A DNA stretch of 64,000 nt from NCBI GenBank assembly GCA_964576515.1, contig CAZNUW010000015.1, positions 1-64,000 of the forward strand, in the 5' to 3' direction. Source of the stretch: SHVO01 sp964576515. Its GTDB lineage: Bacteria; Pseudomonadota; Alphaproteobacteria; Rhodospirillales; Rhodospirillaceae. The position numbers and the translations under genes were made by a program. Of this stretch, positions 52,024-61,217 are shown piece by piece (position 1 is the first letter of the stretch; every line of letters begins with the position of its first letter). Under the pieces are notes generated by a model. The model had not been told where the DNA came from and made no database searches. It worked only from the letters and a program-made list of their open reading frames with translations.

Positions 52024-52482
52024 GTGATCACCGCCGACATCCTCATTACGCCGCAGCCCATCGTGCTGCCCGTGCCGCCGGCGCAGCCGCGGCCGGCGAT
52101 CACGCCCGCGGGTGAACGCGACGGCGCCAACAACCAGCAGCGCCGCGAATCCAAAAATCAGAACGCCACACCGTCGTTCCGCGCGGTCCTCGATTCGACG
52201 ACCTTATCGGGATTCGTCCGCGCCGGCGTCTCGGCTGAGTCTTTCGCATGGCGGAGCGAGGCCGAAGATCGTCCGTCGCGCCCGGCGCGCGTGCCCGCGC
52301 GCGGTCCGGTCGAGATTTCAGCCGACGAGACCGGGGATCTCTTTACGCGCGCGGTGATGAACAACGCGCGTAAGAGCCGCGCGCCGGAATTCGTCGCGGC
52401 CACGTCGCGTTATGCCGCAAGCTATTTCGCGGGCTCGTCGTTCCACGCGCGTCCCGGCGATACGCTCGAAATGAGCGTGTAG
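52024..52482 (+). CDS. Hypothetical protein
   Basis: The 152-residue frame starts with GTG and has GC-rich third positions like its neighbours, which supports coding. The N-terminus is Pro-rich (LPVPPAQPRPAITPAGE), the middle is polar (NNQQRRESKNQN) and probably disordered, and the end has a helix with EFVAATSRYAASYFAG. No family is recognised, and no signal peptide or membrane segment is seen. It stands alone between tRNA-Pro and a leftward gene. Confidence 0.55.
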   Translation: MITADILITPQPIVLPVPPAQPRPAITPAGERDGANNQQRRESKNQNATPSFRAVLDSTTLSGFVRAGVSAESFAWRSEAEDRPSRPARVPARGPVEISADETGDLFTRAVMNNARKSRAPEFVAATSRYAASYFAGSSFHARPGDTLEMSV

Positions 52483-52531
52483 GCACGGGCCTCCCAAACA
52501 GAAGCGGCAACGCTGAAAATGTGAGAGGGCG

Positions 52532-52789
52532 CTAAGCGTCGAGCGCCGCGCGACCGGTCTTGGTGAGCTTGCACACCATCCAGTCGAGTTTGAGCTGATT
52601 GGCGAACCACGGTTCCGCCCAGCCTTCGTCCAGGCATTTCCGCACGACCTGCTGGTTCACCCTTTGGCCGTCTTCGTCGAACAGGGGCAGCTTGCCGCCG
52701 GGCTGCGTGAGTCCGCGCGTCAGCCATTTGCGTTGCGCCGGCGAAAGCCGGGCGAGGGAGCGTTCGCCGCCGTCCATGATGTGTCCCAT
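52532..52789 (-). CDS. Conserved hypothetical small protein
   Basis: The 85-residue protein contains LARLSPAQRKWLTRGLTQPGGKLPLFDEDGQRVNQQVVRKCLDEGWAEPWF, a pattern typical of small conserved alphaproteobacterial proteins with a winged-helix-like look, ending in a VCKLTKTGR segment that resembles the last strand and wing. A DNA-binding role is only a suggestion. The ATG at 52789 is chosen over a TTG at 52795. It is convergent with the hypothetical gene at 52024. Confidence 0.7.
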   Translation of the reverse strand: MGHIMDGGERSLARLSPAQRKWLTRGLTQPGGKLPLFDEDGQRVNQQVVRKCLDEGWAEPWFANQLKLDWMVCKLTKTGRAALDA

Positions 52790-52899
52790 ACTCAAATCGT
52801 GCGCGTATTGCCGCGCTTTTGGGTTTAGGGCCTAATCTGCGGGCCGAGATGTGAATATTTCTTAAAGCGAAATCTAAGGAATCGTTAGGACCGCCGCAA

Positions 52900-53235
52900 A
52901 TGCCAGCGCCTACAGCAACCCATTGTATGGTGTACGTCACCGCAGCCTCTAAGGATGAGGCGGCGAAGATCGGGCGCGCCCTTGTGACGGAAAGACTCGC
53001 CGCCTGCGCCAATATCCTCGACGGCATGTTTTCGATCTATCGTTGGCAGGGCGCGGTCGAGGAGGCGCAGGAAGCGGTCCTGATCCTGAAGACGCGCAAG
53101 GAACTCGCGGACAAGGTGATCGCGCGGGTCAAGGCGCTTCACAGCTACGACGTCCCCTGTGCCGTGGTCTATGACATGGCCGCCGGATTGCCGGCCTATC
53201 TCGACTGGATCGACGTTTCGACAAGTCAGGTCTGA
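52900..53235 (+). CDS. cutA: CutA1-family divalent cation tolerance protein
   Basis: The 111-residue trimeric protein of the CutA family has been linked to copper tolerance in E. coli, though its direct function is unsettled. VYVTAASKDEAAKIGRALV, ERLAACANIL, YRWQGAVEEAQEAVLILKTR and SYDVPCAVVYDM are the family's strands. The length is typical. Confidence 0.93.
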   Translation: MPAPTATHCMVYVTAASKDEAAKIGRALVTERLAACANILDGMFSIYRWQGAVEEAQEAVLILKTRKELADKVIARVKALHSYDVPCAVVYDMAAGLPAYLDWIDVSTSQV

Positions 53236-53308
53236 GCCCGCTCGCAGGTCCCTCGGAACCTTTGCGCGAATGTTGGCGTTGAACGCTTATCCAGCACGAG
53301 GTTCAGTC

Positions 53309-53551
53309 ATGACACGCGCGCAAGCAAAGAAAGCAGTCAAAAAAGCGGTGAAGAAGGCGGTCAAAAAAACCGCCGCGGAACTCAAGACCGGCCTGCGCCG
53401 GGCCGCGAAGCGGACCGGGTCCGTCCGCCGCCAGGTCGAGCGCCAGGTTAAAAAAGGGTCCCTCGCCAAAACGCTCGGCGGCTTGACCGGGAAGATCGGG
53501 GCCGAGATCGCGGCTTTCACCAGCGCCGCCCGCGCCCGCGTCAAACACTGA
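53309..53551 (+). CDS. Lys/Ala-rich basic protein (histone H1-like)
   Basis: The 80-residue protein opens with a tandem KKAVKKAVKKAVKK stretch (about 7-20), followed by a basic helical region with RRAAKRTGSVRRQVERQVKKG and an Ala-rich end. Such composition is typical of bacterial H1-like or nucleic-acid-binding proteins. GAGG at 53298-53301 is a good ribosome site for the ATG at 53309. No family beyond that is recognised. It lies between cutA and the SemiSWEET gene. Confidence 0.6.
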   Translation: MTRAQAKKAVKKAVKKAVKKTAAELKTGLRRAAKRTGSVRRQVERQVKKGSLAKTLGGLTGKIGAEIAAFTSAARARVKH

Positions 53552-53557
53552 CGGATC

Positions 53558-53857
53558 ATGGACGCCGCCGGGCTTGTCGGCACGTTCGCCGCGCTCGCGT
53601 CGATCATCAGTTTCACACCGCAAGCCTGGAAGATCGTCAAGTCGCGCCACACAGCCGACCTCTCCGCGGGCATGTACATGCTCACGGTCGGCGGGTTCTC
53701 GTTGTGGACGGTTTACGGAATTCTCCTTGAGGCGTGGCCGGTGATCGTCACCAATGCCGTGTGTCTCGTTCTTTCCGCTTTCATCCTGGCGATGAAACTT
53801 CTTCCGCCTCGGAAAAAGAACGAGATCGCCGATCTCCTCGATCCCTCCACAAAATAA
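53558..53857 (+). CDS. SemiSWEET-type sugar transporter
   Basis: The 99-residue membrane protein has three predicted helices and the PQ motif in IISFTPQAWKIVKSRHTADLSAGMYML, plus VTNAVCLVLSAFILAMKL. It is the half-size SWEET that dimerises to transport small sugars. The sugar is not predictable. The start is ATG, 6 bp after the Lys/Ala-rich gene stop. Confidence 0.88.
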   Translation: MDAAGLVGTFAALASIISFTPQAWKIVKSRHTADLSAGMYMLTVGGFSLWTVYGILLEAWPVIVTNAVCLVLSAFILAMKLLPPRKKNEIADLLDPSTK

Positions 53858-53868
53858 AGCCCGAACAA

Positions 53869-53895
53869 GAAAAAGCCCGCTGGGGGGCAGCGGGC
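53869..53895 (-). terminator. Intrinsic terminator for the leftward ispDF transcript
   Basis: GCCCGCTG and CAGCGGGC form a stem around a five-base G-run (C-run on the minus strand), with an A-run on the + strand (53870-53874) that reads as T-run leftward. It lies about 115 bp past the ispDF stop. Confidence 0.8.
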
Positions 53896-54008
53896 GAGGG
53901 TGCGAGGATTAGTCACATCTATAGGGGTATACGGTCGTCACCATAGCGGCGCTCTGTTGCACTGTGATGACGTTCGCGTTGCGGTTCGGCGTATTATACG
54001 CGACCCAC

Positions 54009-55142
54009 TTATAAGCAAACGGTCGCCAAGGCTTGCGCGGCGATGCCTTCCTGACGGCCGGTGAACCCAAGGCCTTCGGTGGTGGTGGCCTTTACGCTCA
54101 CTCTGTCTTGCGTGACCCCAAGGATGGCGGCCATGGCGTTGACCATGGCGTCGCGATGCGGACCGACCTTCGGTCGCTCGCAGATGATCGTCACGTCCAG
54201 GTGCACAAGCTGCCCGCCACGGGCGATCAGCAGCTCGTGGGCATGGCGCAGGAATTGGTGCGAGGCCGCGCCGCGCCACTTGGGATCGCTGGGTGGGAAG
54301 TGCTGGCCGATGTCGCCCGCGCCGATCGCGCCCAGGATCGCGTCGGTCGCGGCATGCAACGCGACGTCCGCATCGGAATGGCCGACAAGACCTTGGCTGT
54401 GCGGAACGCTGACGCCGCACAGCATCACCGCGTCGCCGGGCCCGAATTTGTGGACATCGAACCCGCTGCCGGTCCGTGTTTCGCTGAGAAGCGCATTGGC
54501 GCGCATGAGATCGTCCATGGTCGTGATTTTGATGTTGGTTTCGTCGCCCGGCACGATGATGACCGGATGACCGGCGCGTTCCATCACCGTGGCGTCGTCG
54601 GTGAGGGTCTCGCCGGCGAATGTTCTGTGCGCCGCCAGGATCGCCGGAAACCGGAAGCCCTGGGGCGTTTGGGCGCGCATGAGATTTTCGCGGGCGACCG
54701 TCGCGACGACGGTTCCGCTGTCGACGCGCTTCAGGGTGTCGATGACCGGTGTGGCGGGCAGCGCGCCTTCCGCCGTTCTCAGGCCGGCGATGACACGGTC
54801 GATCAGGCCGGGGCTGACCATCGGGCGGGCGCCGTCGTGGATGAGCACGGCGTCGGGCTGCTTCGCGGCGAGGGCTTCCAACCCGAGGCGCACGGAGTCC
54901 TGCCGGGCGGCCCCGCCGGGAACCGCGAAGACCCGCGGGATGTCCCGGGCGGCTTCGGCGAAAAGGGCGTGGTCGTCCGGATGGATCGCGACCGCGATGT
55001 CGCCGACGCCGGCGTGGTCCGCGAAAGCCCGCAGCGTCCGCCGGAGCAGCGGTTCACCCCTCAAGGGCGCATACTGCTTGGGGCCATCTCCGCCAAAGCG
55101 CTGGCCTCGGCCCGCGGCAACAATCAAAGCAGCGCATTTCAC
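54009..55142 (-). CDS. ispDF: Bifunctional IspD/IspF isoprenoid enzyme
   Basis: The 377-residue fusion performs the cytidylyltransferase (IspD) and 2C-methyl-D-erythritol 2,4-cyclodiphosphate synthase (IspF) steps of the non-mevalonate pathway. The IspD half (1 to about 220) has IVAAGRGQRFGGDGPKQYAPL. The IspF half begins RTGSGFDVHKFGPGD and contains GHSDADVALHAATDAILGA and KATTTEGLGFTGRQEGI. The fusion is usual for many alphaproteobacteria. It is divergent from dusB. Confidence 0.95.
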   Translation of the reverse strand: MKCAALIVAAGRGQRFGGDGPKQYAPLRGEPLLRRTLRAFADHAGVGDIAVAIHPDDHALFAEAARDIPRVFAVPGGAARQDSVRLGLEALAAKQPDAVLIHDGARPMVSPGLIDRVIAGLRTAEGALPATPVIDTLKRVDSGTVVATVARENLMRAQTPQGFRFPAILAAHRTFAGETLTDDATVMERAGHPVIIVPGDETNIKITTMDDLMRANALLSETRTGSGFDVHKFGPGDAVMLCGVSVPHSQGLVGHSDADVALHAATDAILGAIGAGDIGQHFPPSDPKWRGAASHQFLRHAHELLIARGGQLVHLDVTIICERPKVGPHRDAMVNAMAAILGVTQDRVSVKATTTEGLGFTGRQEGIAAQALATVCL

Positions 55143-55337
55143 GGCGTCGGGGTCTCCCGGCTTTCGGCTAAGTCACGGGCGGCACAGTAAAAAGGCCCGC
55201 CCGCCCTGGCAATTTGTGTTTTGGGGCGCACTGTTGCTAACATGCCGTGCGAACCTGCAACACGGGGCAAATTTCCTTGATTTTGAGCCGCGTTCCTGTG
55301 CAAATGCCTAACTTTTAGCCAGTGCCCCCAGAGGGAT

Positions 55338-56336
55338 ATGAAAGCTGCGCAAATCCGCATCGGAAACGTGCTGACGGCCGGGATCGTTTTCCTGGCCCCG
55401 ATGTCGGGCGTGACCGATCGGCCCTTCCGCCGCCTTGTGCGCCGTTTCGGCTGCGGCTTGGCCTATACCGAGATGATCGCCAGCCAGGAGATGATCAAGG
55501 CCCACCGCCAATCCCCCCGCATGGGCGCCGACTGCCGGGACGAGAGTCCCTTGGTGGTCCAACTGGCCGGCTGCGAACCGGACGTCATGGCCGAGGCCGC
55601 CCGACTGAACGAAGACCGCGGGGCGGCGATCATCGACATCAATATGGGCTGTCCGGTGAAGAAGGTCGTGAACTCCTGGTCCGGCTCGGCGCTTATGCGC
55701 GACGAGGACAACGCCGCGCGCATCGTCGAGGCGGTCGTCAAGGCCGTAAAGGTGCCTGTGACCTTGAAGATGCGCATGGGCTGGGATCACGACAGTCTCA
55801 ACGCGCCCTCGCTGGCGAAGCGCGCCGAGGATGCGGGCGCGCAACTCATCACGGTCCACGGTCGTACTCGCCAGATGCTCTACAACGGCGTCGCCGACTG
55901 GGCCTTCATCCGTAAAGTGAAGGACGCGGTTTCGGTCCCCGTGATCGGCAACGGCGACGTCAATACGCCCGAAGACGCGCGCGAACTCCTGCGGTTGTCG
56001 GGCGCCGACGGCGTGATGATCGGACGGGGCGCCTTCGGCAAGCCGTGGGTCACGCACCAGATCGAACAGTATCTCGCGACCGGCGCAGCGCCCGCCGATC
56101 CGTCTGTGCGCGAGCGCCGCGCGATCGTGCTGGAACATTACGAAGCACTTCTGTCGCACTACGGCATCGAGAAGGGCGTACGTATCGCCCGCAAACATTT
56201 GGCGTGGGCGGCCGCCGGTTTGAAGAACGCCAATACATTTCGCGTCGCGGTCAACACCGAGACCGACCCTGAAAAAGTGAGGCAACTCATTCGCACGTTA
56301 TTTTCCGACGACGCGCCGTTGCAAGAGGCCGCGTAA
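55338..56336 (+). CDS. dusB: tRNA dihydrouridine synthase B
   Basis: The 332-residue flavoenzyme reduces uridines in tRNA. FLAPMSGVTDRPFRRLVRRFG, IDINMGCPVKKVVNSWSGSAL with the catalytic Cys, the VHGRTRQMLYNG segment and VIGNGDVNTPEDA mark the Dus barrel. It heads the ntrBCYX run; its stop shares one base with the ntrB start (TAATG). dusB upstream of ntrB is typical of alphaproteobacteria. Confidence 0.95.
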   Translation: MKAAQIRIGNVLTAGIVFLAPMSGVTDRPFRRLVRRFGCGLAYTEMIASQEMIKAHRQSPRMGADCRDESPLVVQLAGCEPDVMAEAARLNEDRGAAIIDINMGCPVKKVVNSWSGSALMRDEDNAARIVEAVVKAVKVPVTLKMRMGWDHDSLNAPSLAKRAEDAGAQLITVHGRTRQMLYNGVADWAFIRKVKDAVSVPVIGNGDVNTPEDARELLRLSGADGVMIGRGAFGKPWVTHQIEQYLATGAAPADPSVRERRAIVLEHYEALLSHYGIEKGVRIARKHLAWAAAGLKNANTFRVAVNTETDPEKVRQLIRTLFSDDAPLQEAA

Positions 56337-57451
56337 TGGCTTCGCCGCTTGCATTCTTGCGCAGCGACGCCGCGCGCGGCACCTTGCCGTTCAGCGCCGA
56401 AGCGATCCTCGGCGCGCTTCCGGCGGCAACCGTGGTTGTCGATGAGCGCGGCATCGTTCGTTACGCCAATATGTCGGCCGAACAGCTCTTTCAGTCGAGC
56501 GCCGCGATCCTCACGGGTGCGCCGCTGGCGGACATCGTGCCGCCCACCGGGCCGCTTCTCGCGCTGGTCGAACAGGCGCGCGAGGCGGACGTGCCGATGG
56601 CCGCGCACGGCGTGGTTCTCGATACGCCCAAGACCGGCATCCGGACCATGTCCGTGCATGTGGCGCCCATGGTCGACAATCCCGGTTGGCTGGTGGTCTC
56701 GCTTCAGGAGCAGACGCGCGCCTTGAAGATCGGTCAGCAGCTCGAACACCGCAGCGCCGCGCGTTCGATGACCGCGATGGCCTCGATGCTCGCGCATGAA
56801 GTGAAGAACCCGTTGTCGGGAATCCGCGGCGCGGCGCAACTCCTGGGGCAAGGGGCAAACGAGGACGACCGCAAACTGACCCAACTGATTTGCGACGAGG
56901 CCGACCGCATCGTCGCGCTCGTCAATCGCATGGAGGTGTTCTCCGACGACCGTCCGCTGGAACGCGGACCGGTGAACATTCACGTGGTGCTGGAACGCGT
57001 GCGCCGCCTGGCCGAGAACGGCTTCGCGAAGCATGTGAAATTCATCGAGCGCTACGACCCCTCTCTGCCGGCGGTCGACGGCAATCAGGACCAGCTTGTG
57101 CAGGTCTTTTTGAACCTCCTGAAGAACGCGGCCGAGGCTGTGTCGGGCAAGGAAGGCGCGGAAATCGTGCTTTCGACCGCGTACCGCCCTGGCGTACGCA
57201 TTTCGGTCAATAGCTCCAGCGAGCGCATCCACCTGCCGCTGGTGGTCACCGTGCAGGACAACGGCTCCGGTATCCCCGAAGACCTGCGGCCGTATCTGTT
57301 CGATCCCTTTGTGTCGACCAAGCCGAAGGGCAGCGGCCTCGGGCTCGCGCTGGTGGCCAAGATCATCAGCGACCATGGCGGCATCGTCGAATTCGAGAGC
57401 GAGCGTGCGCGGACAGTGTTCCGGATCATGCTGCCGGTCGCCAAAGACTAG
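56336..57451 (+). CDS. ntrB: Nitrogen regulation sensor kinase NtrB
   Basis: The 371-residue cytoplasmic histidine kinase senses nitrogen state through PII proteins. A PAS domain (about 20-125), the phospho-accepting His154 in MLAHEVKNPLSGIRGAAQLL, and a HATPase domain with the N box FLNLLKNAAEAV and G boxes (VQDNGSGIP, KGSGLGLALVAKI) are present. No membrane segments are seen. The partner NtrC follows after 15 bp. Confidence 0.95.
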   Translation: MASPLAFLRSDAARGTLPFSAEAILGALPAATVVVDERGIVRYANMSAEQLFQSSAAILTGAPLADIVPPTGPLLALVEQAREADVPMAAHGVVLDTPKTGIRTMSVHVAPMVDNPGWLVVSLQEQTRALKIGQQLEHRSAARSMTAMASMLAHEVKNPLSGIRGAAQLLGQGANEDDRKLTQLICDEADRIVALVNRMEVFSDDRPLERGPVNIHVVLERVRRLAENGFAKHVKFIERYDPSLPAVDGNQDQLVQVFLNLLKNAAEAVSGKEGAEIVLSTAYRPGVRISVNSSSERIHLPLVVTVQDNGSGIPEDLRPYLFDPFVSTKPKGSGLGLALVAKIISDHGGIVEFESERARTVFRIMLPVAKD

Positions 57452-57466
57452 TTAAGGAACGTAACG

Positions 57467-58906
57467 ATGAATCCTGCGACCGTATTGGTGGCGGACGACG
57501 ATCACGGAATCCGGACAGTGCTGACACAGGCGCTGGGCCGGGCCGGGTATGACGTGCGCACGACGGGCAACGCCGAAACCTTGTGGCGCTGGGTATCCGA
57601 CGGCGACGGCGATCTCGTCATCACCGACGTCGTGATGCCCGATGAAAACGGCCTCGACTTGATTCCGCGCATCAAGAAGGTGCGCCCCGATCTCCGCATC
57701 ATCGTCATGAGCGCGCAGAACACGCTGCTCACGGCGGTGAAGGCCGCCGAACGCGGCGCTTTCGAGTATCTCCCCAAGCCCTTCGATCTTGGCGAACTCG
57801 TCGCGGTGGTCAACCGCGCGCTGGCGTTGAAGCCGCAGGAACACACGCCCGCCAACGATACGGCGGAACGCTTGCCGATCGTCGGCCGTTCACCGGCGAT
57901 GCAGGACATCTACCGCGCCGTCGCGCGTTTGATGAACACCGATCTCACGGTGATGATCACCGGCGAGTCCGGCACAGGTAAAGAACTTGTCGCGCGCGCG
58001 CTGCATGAATTCGGCCGCCGTCGCGGCGGACCTTTTGTCGCGGTGAACATGGCCGCGATCCCGCGCGAGCTGATCGAGAGCGAGTTGTTCGGGCACGAGA
58101 AGGGCTCGTTCACCGGCGCCGTCACCCGCGTCACCGGCCGCTTCGAGCAGGCCGAGGGCGGAACGTTGTTCCTCGACGAGATCGGCGACATGCCGCCGGA
58201 AGCCCAGACGCGTCTTTTGCGCGTCCTGCAGGACGGCCGCTACACCACCGTCGGCGGCCGCACGCCCATCAAGGCGAACGTGAGGATTGTCGCGGCGACC
58301 CACCGCGATCTCACGCAGCTCATCAAGCTTGGTATGTTCCGCGAGGACTTGTTCTACCGCCTGAACGTCGTGCCGATCCGGATCCCGCCGTTGCGTCAGC
58401 GGGCCGAGGATATCCCTGAGCTCGTGGGCCATTTCCTCGCGCAGAGCGCCGCCGAAGGGTTGCCGCCGAAATCGCTGGAGCCCGCTGCGCTCGACCGGTT
58501 GAAGACGCACCGCTGGCCGGGCAACGTGCGCGAACTTGAGAACCTCGTGAAGCGTCTTGTCGCACTGTACGGCGAGCCGGTTATCGGGGCCGACGTCGTC
58601 GAACTGGAACTCGCGGGCACCGCCGCGCCGGAAGGCATGGGCGAACCGGGCGCCGCCGCGACTCTGGCGGGCACCATCGAGCGCCACTTGCGCGACTATT
58701 TCGACGGCCATAAAGGGGCGCTTCCGCCGCGCGGCCTCTACGACCGTGTCTTGCGCGAATTGGAACGGCCGCTCATCACCCTGACCCTGACCGCGACCCG
58801 CGGCAACCAGGTGAAGGCGGCCGATGTGCTTGGGCTGAACCGGAACACCTTGCGCAAAAAGATCCGCGACCTGGAGATCGGCGTGGTGCGCGGAATGAAC
58901 AAATAG
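57467..58906 (+). CDS. ntrC: Nitrogen regulation response regulator NtrC
   Basis: The 479-residue sigma54 activator has a receiver domain (phospho-Asp54 in DLVITDVVMPDENG), an AAA+ domain with Walker A GESGTGKE (166-173), the sigma54-contact loop GSFTGA (213-218) and Walker B GTLFLDEI (232-239), and a Fis-type helix-turn-helix at the end (NQVKAADVLGLNRNTLRKKI). The contact loop has Ser in place of the more usual Ala, a variant known in active proteins. Confidence 0.95.
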   Translation: MNPATVLVADDDHGIRTVLTQALGRAGYDVRTTGNAETLWRWVSDGDGDLVITDVVMPDENGLDLIPRIKKVRPDLRIIVMSAQNTLLTAVKAAERGAFEYLPKPFDLGELVAVVNRALALKPQEHTPANDTAERLPIVGRSPAMQDIYRAVARLMNTDLTVMITGESGTGKELVARALHEFGRRRGGPFVAVNMAAIPRELIESELFGHEKGSFTGAVTRVTGRFEQAEGGTLFLDEIGDMPPEAQTRLLRVLQDGRYTTVGGRTPIKANVRIVAATHRDLTQLIKLGMFREDLFYRLNVVPIRIPPLRQRAEDIPELVGHFLAQSAAEGLPPKSLEPAALDRLKTHRWPGNVRELENLVKRLVALYGEPVIGADVVELELAGTAAPEGMGEPGAAATLAGTIERHLRDYFDGHKGALPPRGLYDRVLRELERPLITLTLTATRGNQVKAADVLGLNRNTLRKKIRDLEIGVVRGMNK

Positions 58907-58916
58907 AACCCGCACG

Positions 58917-61217
58917 ATGAACGCAGACATTTCCTCGTCCGACGGTTTGTCAGCGCGCCCACACGGGGGGCGGCGCGGCATACCGTCGTTCATGCGTCTG
59001 ATGCCGGCGCGGGCGACGGAGATTCTGGCCGTGATCCTCGCCGTGGCCGCGGTTGCGGCGGGCATTGGAACCTTCGTCGCGTTGTGGGGCTGGGACGACC
59101 GTGGACCCGACGCGACGGCGACACAGGTGCTCTTGATCCTCGACGTGATGATCGTTCTGGGGTTGGCCGCGCTCGTCGGTGTTCAGTTGTTGAAACTCTG
59201 GCGGGCGCACCGCACCCGAACGGCGGGATCGCGCCTGCATATCCGCCTCGTGCTTCTGTTCGCCGGGATCGCGATGACGCCGACGATCCTGACGGCGATG
59301 TTCGCCACGATCTTCTTCACCTTCGGTGTGCAGACCTGGTTCGGCGAACGCGTGAAGACCGCCATCACGGAATCCTCGGCGGTCGCGCAAGCCTATTTGC
59401 GCGAGCACCAGCAGGCGATTCGCGGCGAGACGCTGCAGGTCGCGGGCGACGTCAACCGGCTTTGGTTTCAGCTTTCGGGCAACCGCGAACTGCTCGATCA
59501 GTTTTTGTCGCAACAGGTCGCCTTCCGCGGCTTGGACGAAGCGATCATTTTCTCGTCGGACGGGCAGATCATCGCCAAGGGCGGCTACGCCTTCGCGCTG
59601 GATTCCCTGTCGGGCGAAATGGTGACGGGCGAGTCCCTCGACGCCGCGGATATCGGCCAGGTCCACGTCGCCATCAGCCCGGACTCGCGCCGTGTGCGCG
59701 CCCTCGTGAAGCTCGCGGCCTTTCCCACCATGTATCTCCAGGTCGGGCGGTACGTGGATGTGCAGGTGCTCAATCGCCTCAACCGGTCCGAAGAAGCGGT
59801 GTCGGAGTACCTTCGCCTTGAGGGCGAGCGGTCCGACCTGCAACTGACCTTCACGCTTCTGTTCGGACTCGTCGCGCTTTTGCTTCTCATGGTGTCGGTC
59901 TGGTTCGGTCTTCAGTTGGCTACCCGCCTGGCCCGGCCCGTCATCGAATTGATCAACGCCGCGGAAAGCGTGCGCGGCGGGGATTTGTCGGTGCGCGTCA
60001 GCGAAAACACCGACGACGACGAAATGGCCTATCTCAGCCGCGCCTTCAACCGCATGACCAAGCGTTTGGATGAGCAGCAGACGGCCCTCAAGGATACGAA
60101 TGCGCAGCTCGACGCCCGCCGCCGCTTTACGGCGACGGTGCTGGAGGGCGTCAGCGCAGGGGTGATCGGCCTCGACCGCGCGGGCAACATCACGCTGCCG
60201 AACCGATCAGCGTCGGATCTTTTGGGCATCGACCTCGCCGCCGGCATCGACCGGCCGTTGTCCGAGGCCGTGCCGGAGTTCGGGCGATTGCTCGACGAAC
60301 TGCGCGAGACGTCCCATACGGTCGTGCAGCGCGAGGTGGAGATCACCCGCGCGGGCAATACGAAGACGTTCCTGGTGCGCGTGTCGACCGAAGCGGGCGA
60401 CGACGCGGACGTCGGCTACATCGCCACCTTCGACGACATCACCGCATTGCAGGCGGCGCAGCGCAAGGCGGCGTGGGCCGATGTCGCCCGGCGCATCGCC
60501 CACGAAATCAAGAATCCGCTGACCCCCATCCAGCTGTCGGCCGAACGTCTTAAGCGCAAGTACGCGGGTAAGATCCAGGACGACACCGACCTTTTCACCC
60601 AGTGCACGGACACCATCATCCGCCATGTGGGCGATATCGGGCAGATGGTCGACGAGTTCTCCTCCTTCGCCCGGCTTCCGGCGGCTGTGCTACGACCGGC
60701 GGACCTGGTGCAGGTCACGCGCGACGCGCTCATGCTGCAACGGACCGCCTATCCGAAAATCGTATTCACCAATCGTTTGCCCGGCGCATGCTGGTTGAAA
60801 TGCGACGCGCGCCAGGTCGGCCAGGCGTTGACCAACGTGCTCAAGAACGCGGTCGAAGCGGTGGAGGCGCGCGTGGCCGGGAAGACTTTGGCGGCCGGAG
60901 AGGGCCGGGTCGCCGTCGAAATGATCGATGAGGGGGCTGAGATCGCGATCGCGGTGACCGACAACGGCGTCGGTTTGCCTGAAGCCGAGCGGTCGCGGCT
61001 GACCGAACCTTATGTGACGACCCGCGCCAAGGGCACAGGCCTGGGCCTGGCGATGGTGCGCAAGATCCTGGAGGACCATGGGGGCCGGATCACGCTCAAG
61101 GATACGAGCACAGGCGCCGGCGCCCAAGTTACGCTGCATTTCCCCGCTACGCTCAAGACCGAGCCCGGGACCGAGGCGCGTGCCCCCCACAGTTCCATCG
61201 TTCTCGCTGGAGAATAA
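58917..61217 (+). CDS. ntrY: Membrane sensor kinase NtrY
   Basis: The 766-residue kinase has N-terminal membrane segments (about 28-55, 63-88, 100-130), an extracytoplasmic sensing part to about 305, another membrane segment (about 310-335), HAMP (about 336-390), PAS (about 400-500), and a histidine kinase core with ARRIAHEIKNPLTPIQLSAERL and the ATP domain (VTDNGVGLPE, GTGLGLAMVRK). NtrY responds to nitrogen or redox conditions in other alphaproteobacteria. Confidence 0.95.
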   Translation: MNADISSSDGLSARPHGGRRGIPSFMRLMPARATEILAVILAVAAVAAGIGTFVALWGWDDRGPDATATQVLLILDVMIVLGLAALVGVQLLKLWRAHRTRTAGSRLHIRLVLLFAGIAMTPTILTAMFATIFFTFGVQTWFGERVKTAITESSAVAQAYLREHQQAIRGETLQVAGDVNRLWFQLSGNRELLDQFLSQQVAFRGLDEAIIFSSDGQIIAKGGYAFALDSLSGEMVTGESLDAADIGQVHVAISPDSRRVRALVKLAAFPTMYLQVGRYVDVQVLNRLNRSEEAVSEYLRLEGERSDLQLTFTLLFGLVALLLLMVSVWFGLQLATRLARPVIELINAAESVRGGDLSVRVSENTDDDEMAYLSRAFNRMTKRLDEQQTALKDTNAQLDARRRFTATVLEGVSAGVIGLDRAGNITLPNRSASDLLGIDLAAGIDRPLSEAVPEFGRLLDELRETSHTVVQREVEITRAGNTKTFLVRVSTEAGDDADVGYIATFDDITALQAAQRKAAWADVARRIAHEIKNPLTPIQLSAERLKRKYAGKIQDDTDLFTQCTDTIIRHVGDIGQMVDEFSSFARLPAAVLRPADLVQVTRDALMLQRTAYPKIVFTNRLPGACWLKCDARQVGQALTNVLKNAVEAVEARVAGKTLAAGEGRVAVEMIDEGAEIAIAVTDNGVGLPEAERSRLTEPYVTTRAKGTGLGLAMVRKILEDHGGRITLKDTSTGAGAQVTLHFPATLKTEPGTEARAPHSSIVLAGE

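Noticed and set aside
58103..58120. NtrC contact loop reads GSFTGA instead of GAFTGA
   Set aside because: This Ala-to-Ser variant is seen in functional sigma54 activators and is not by itself remarkable.
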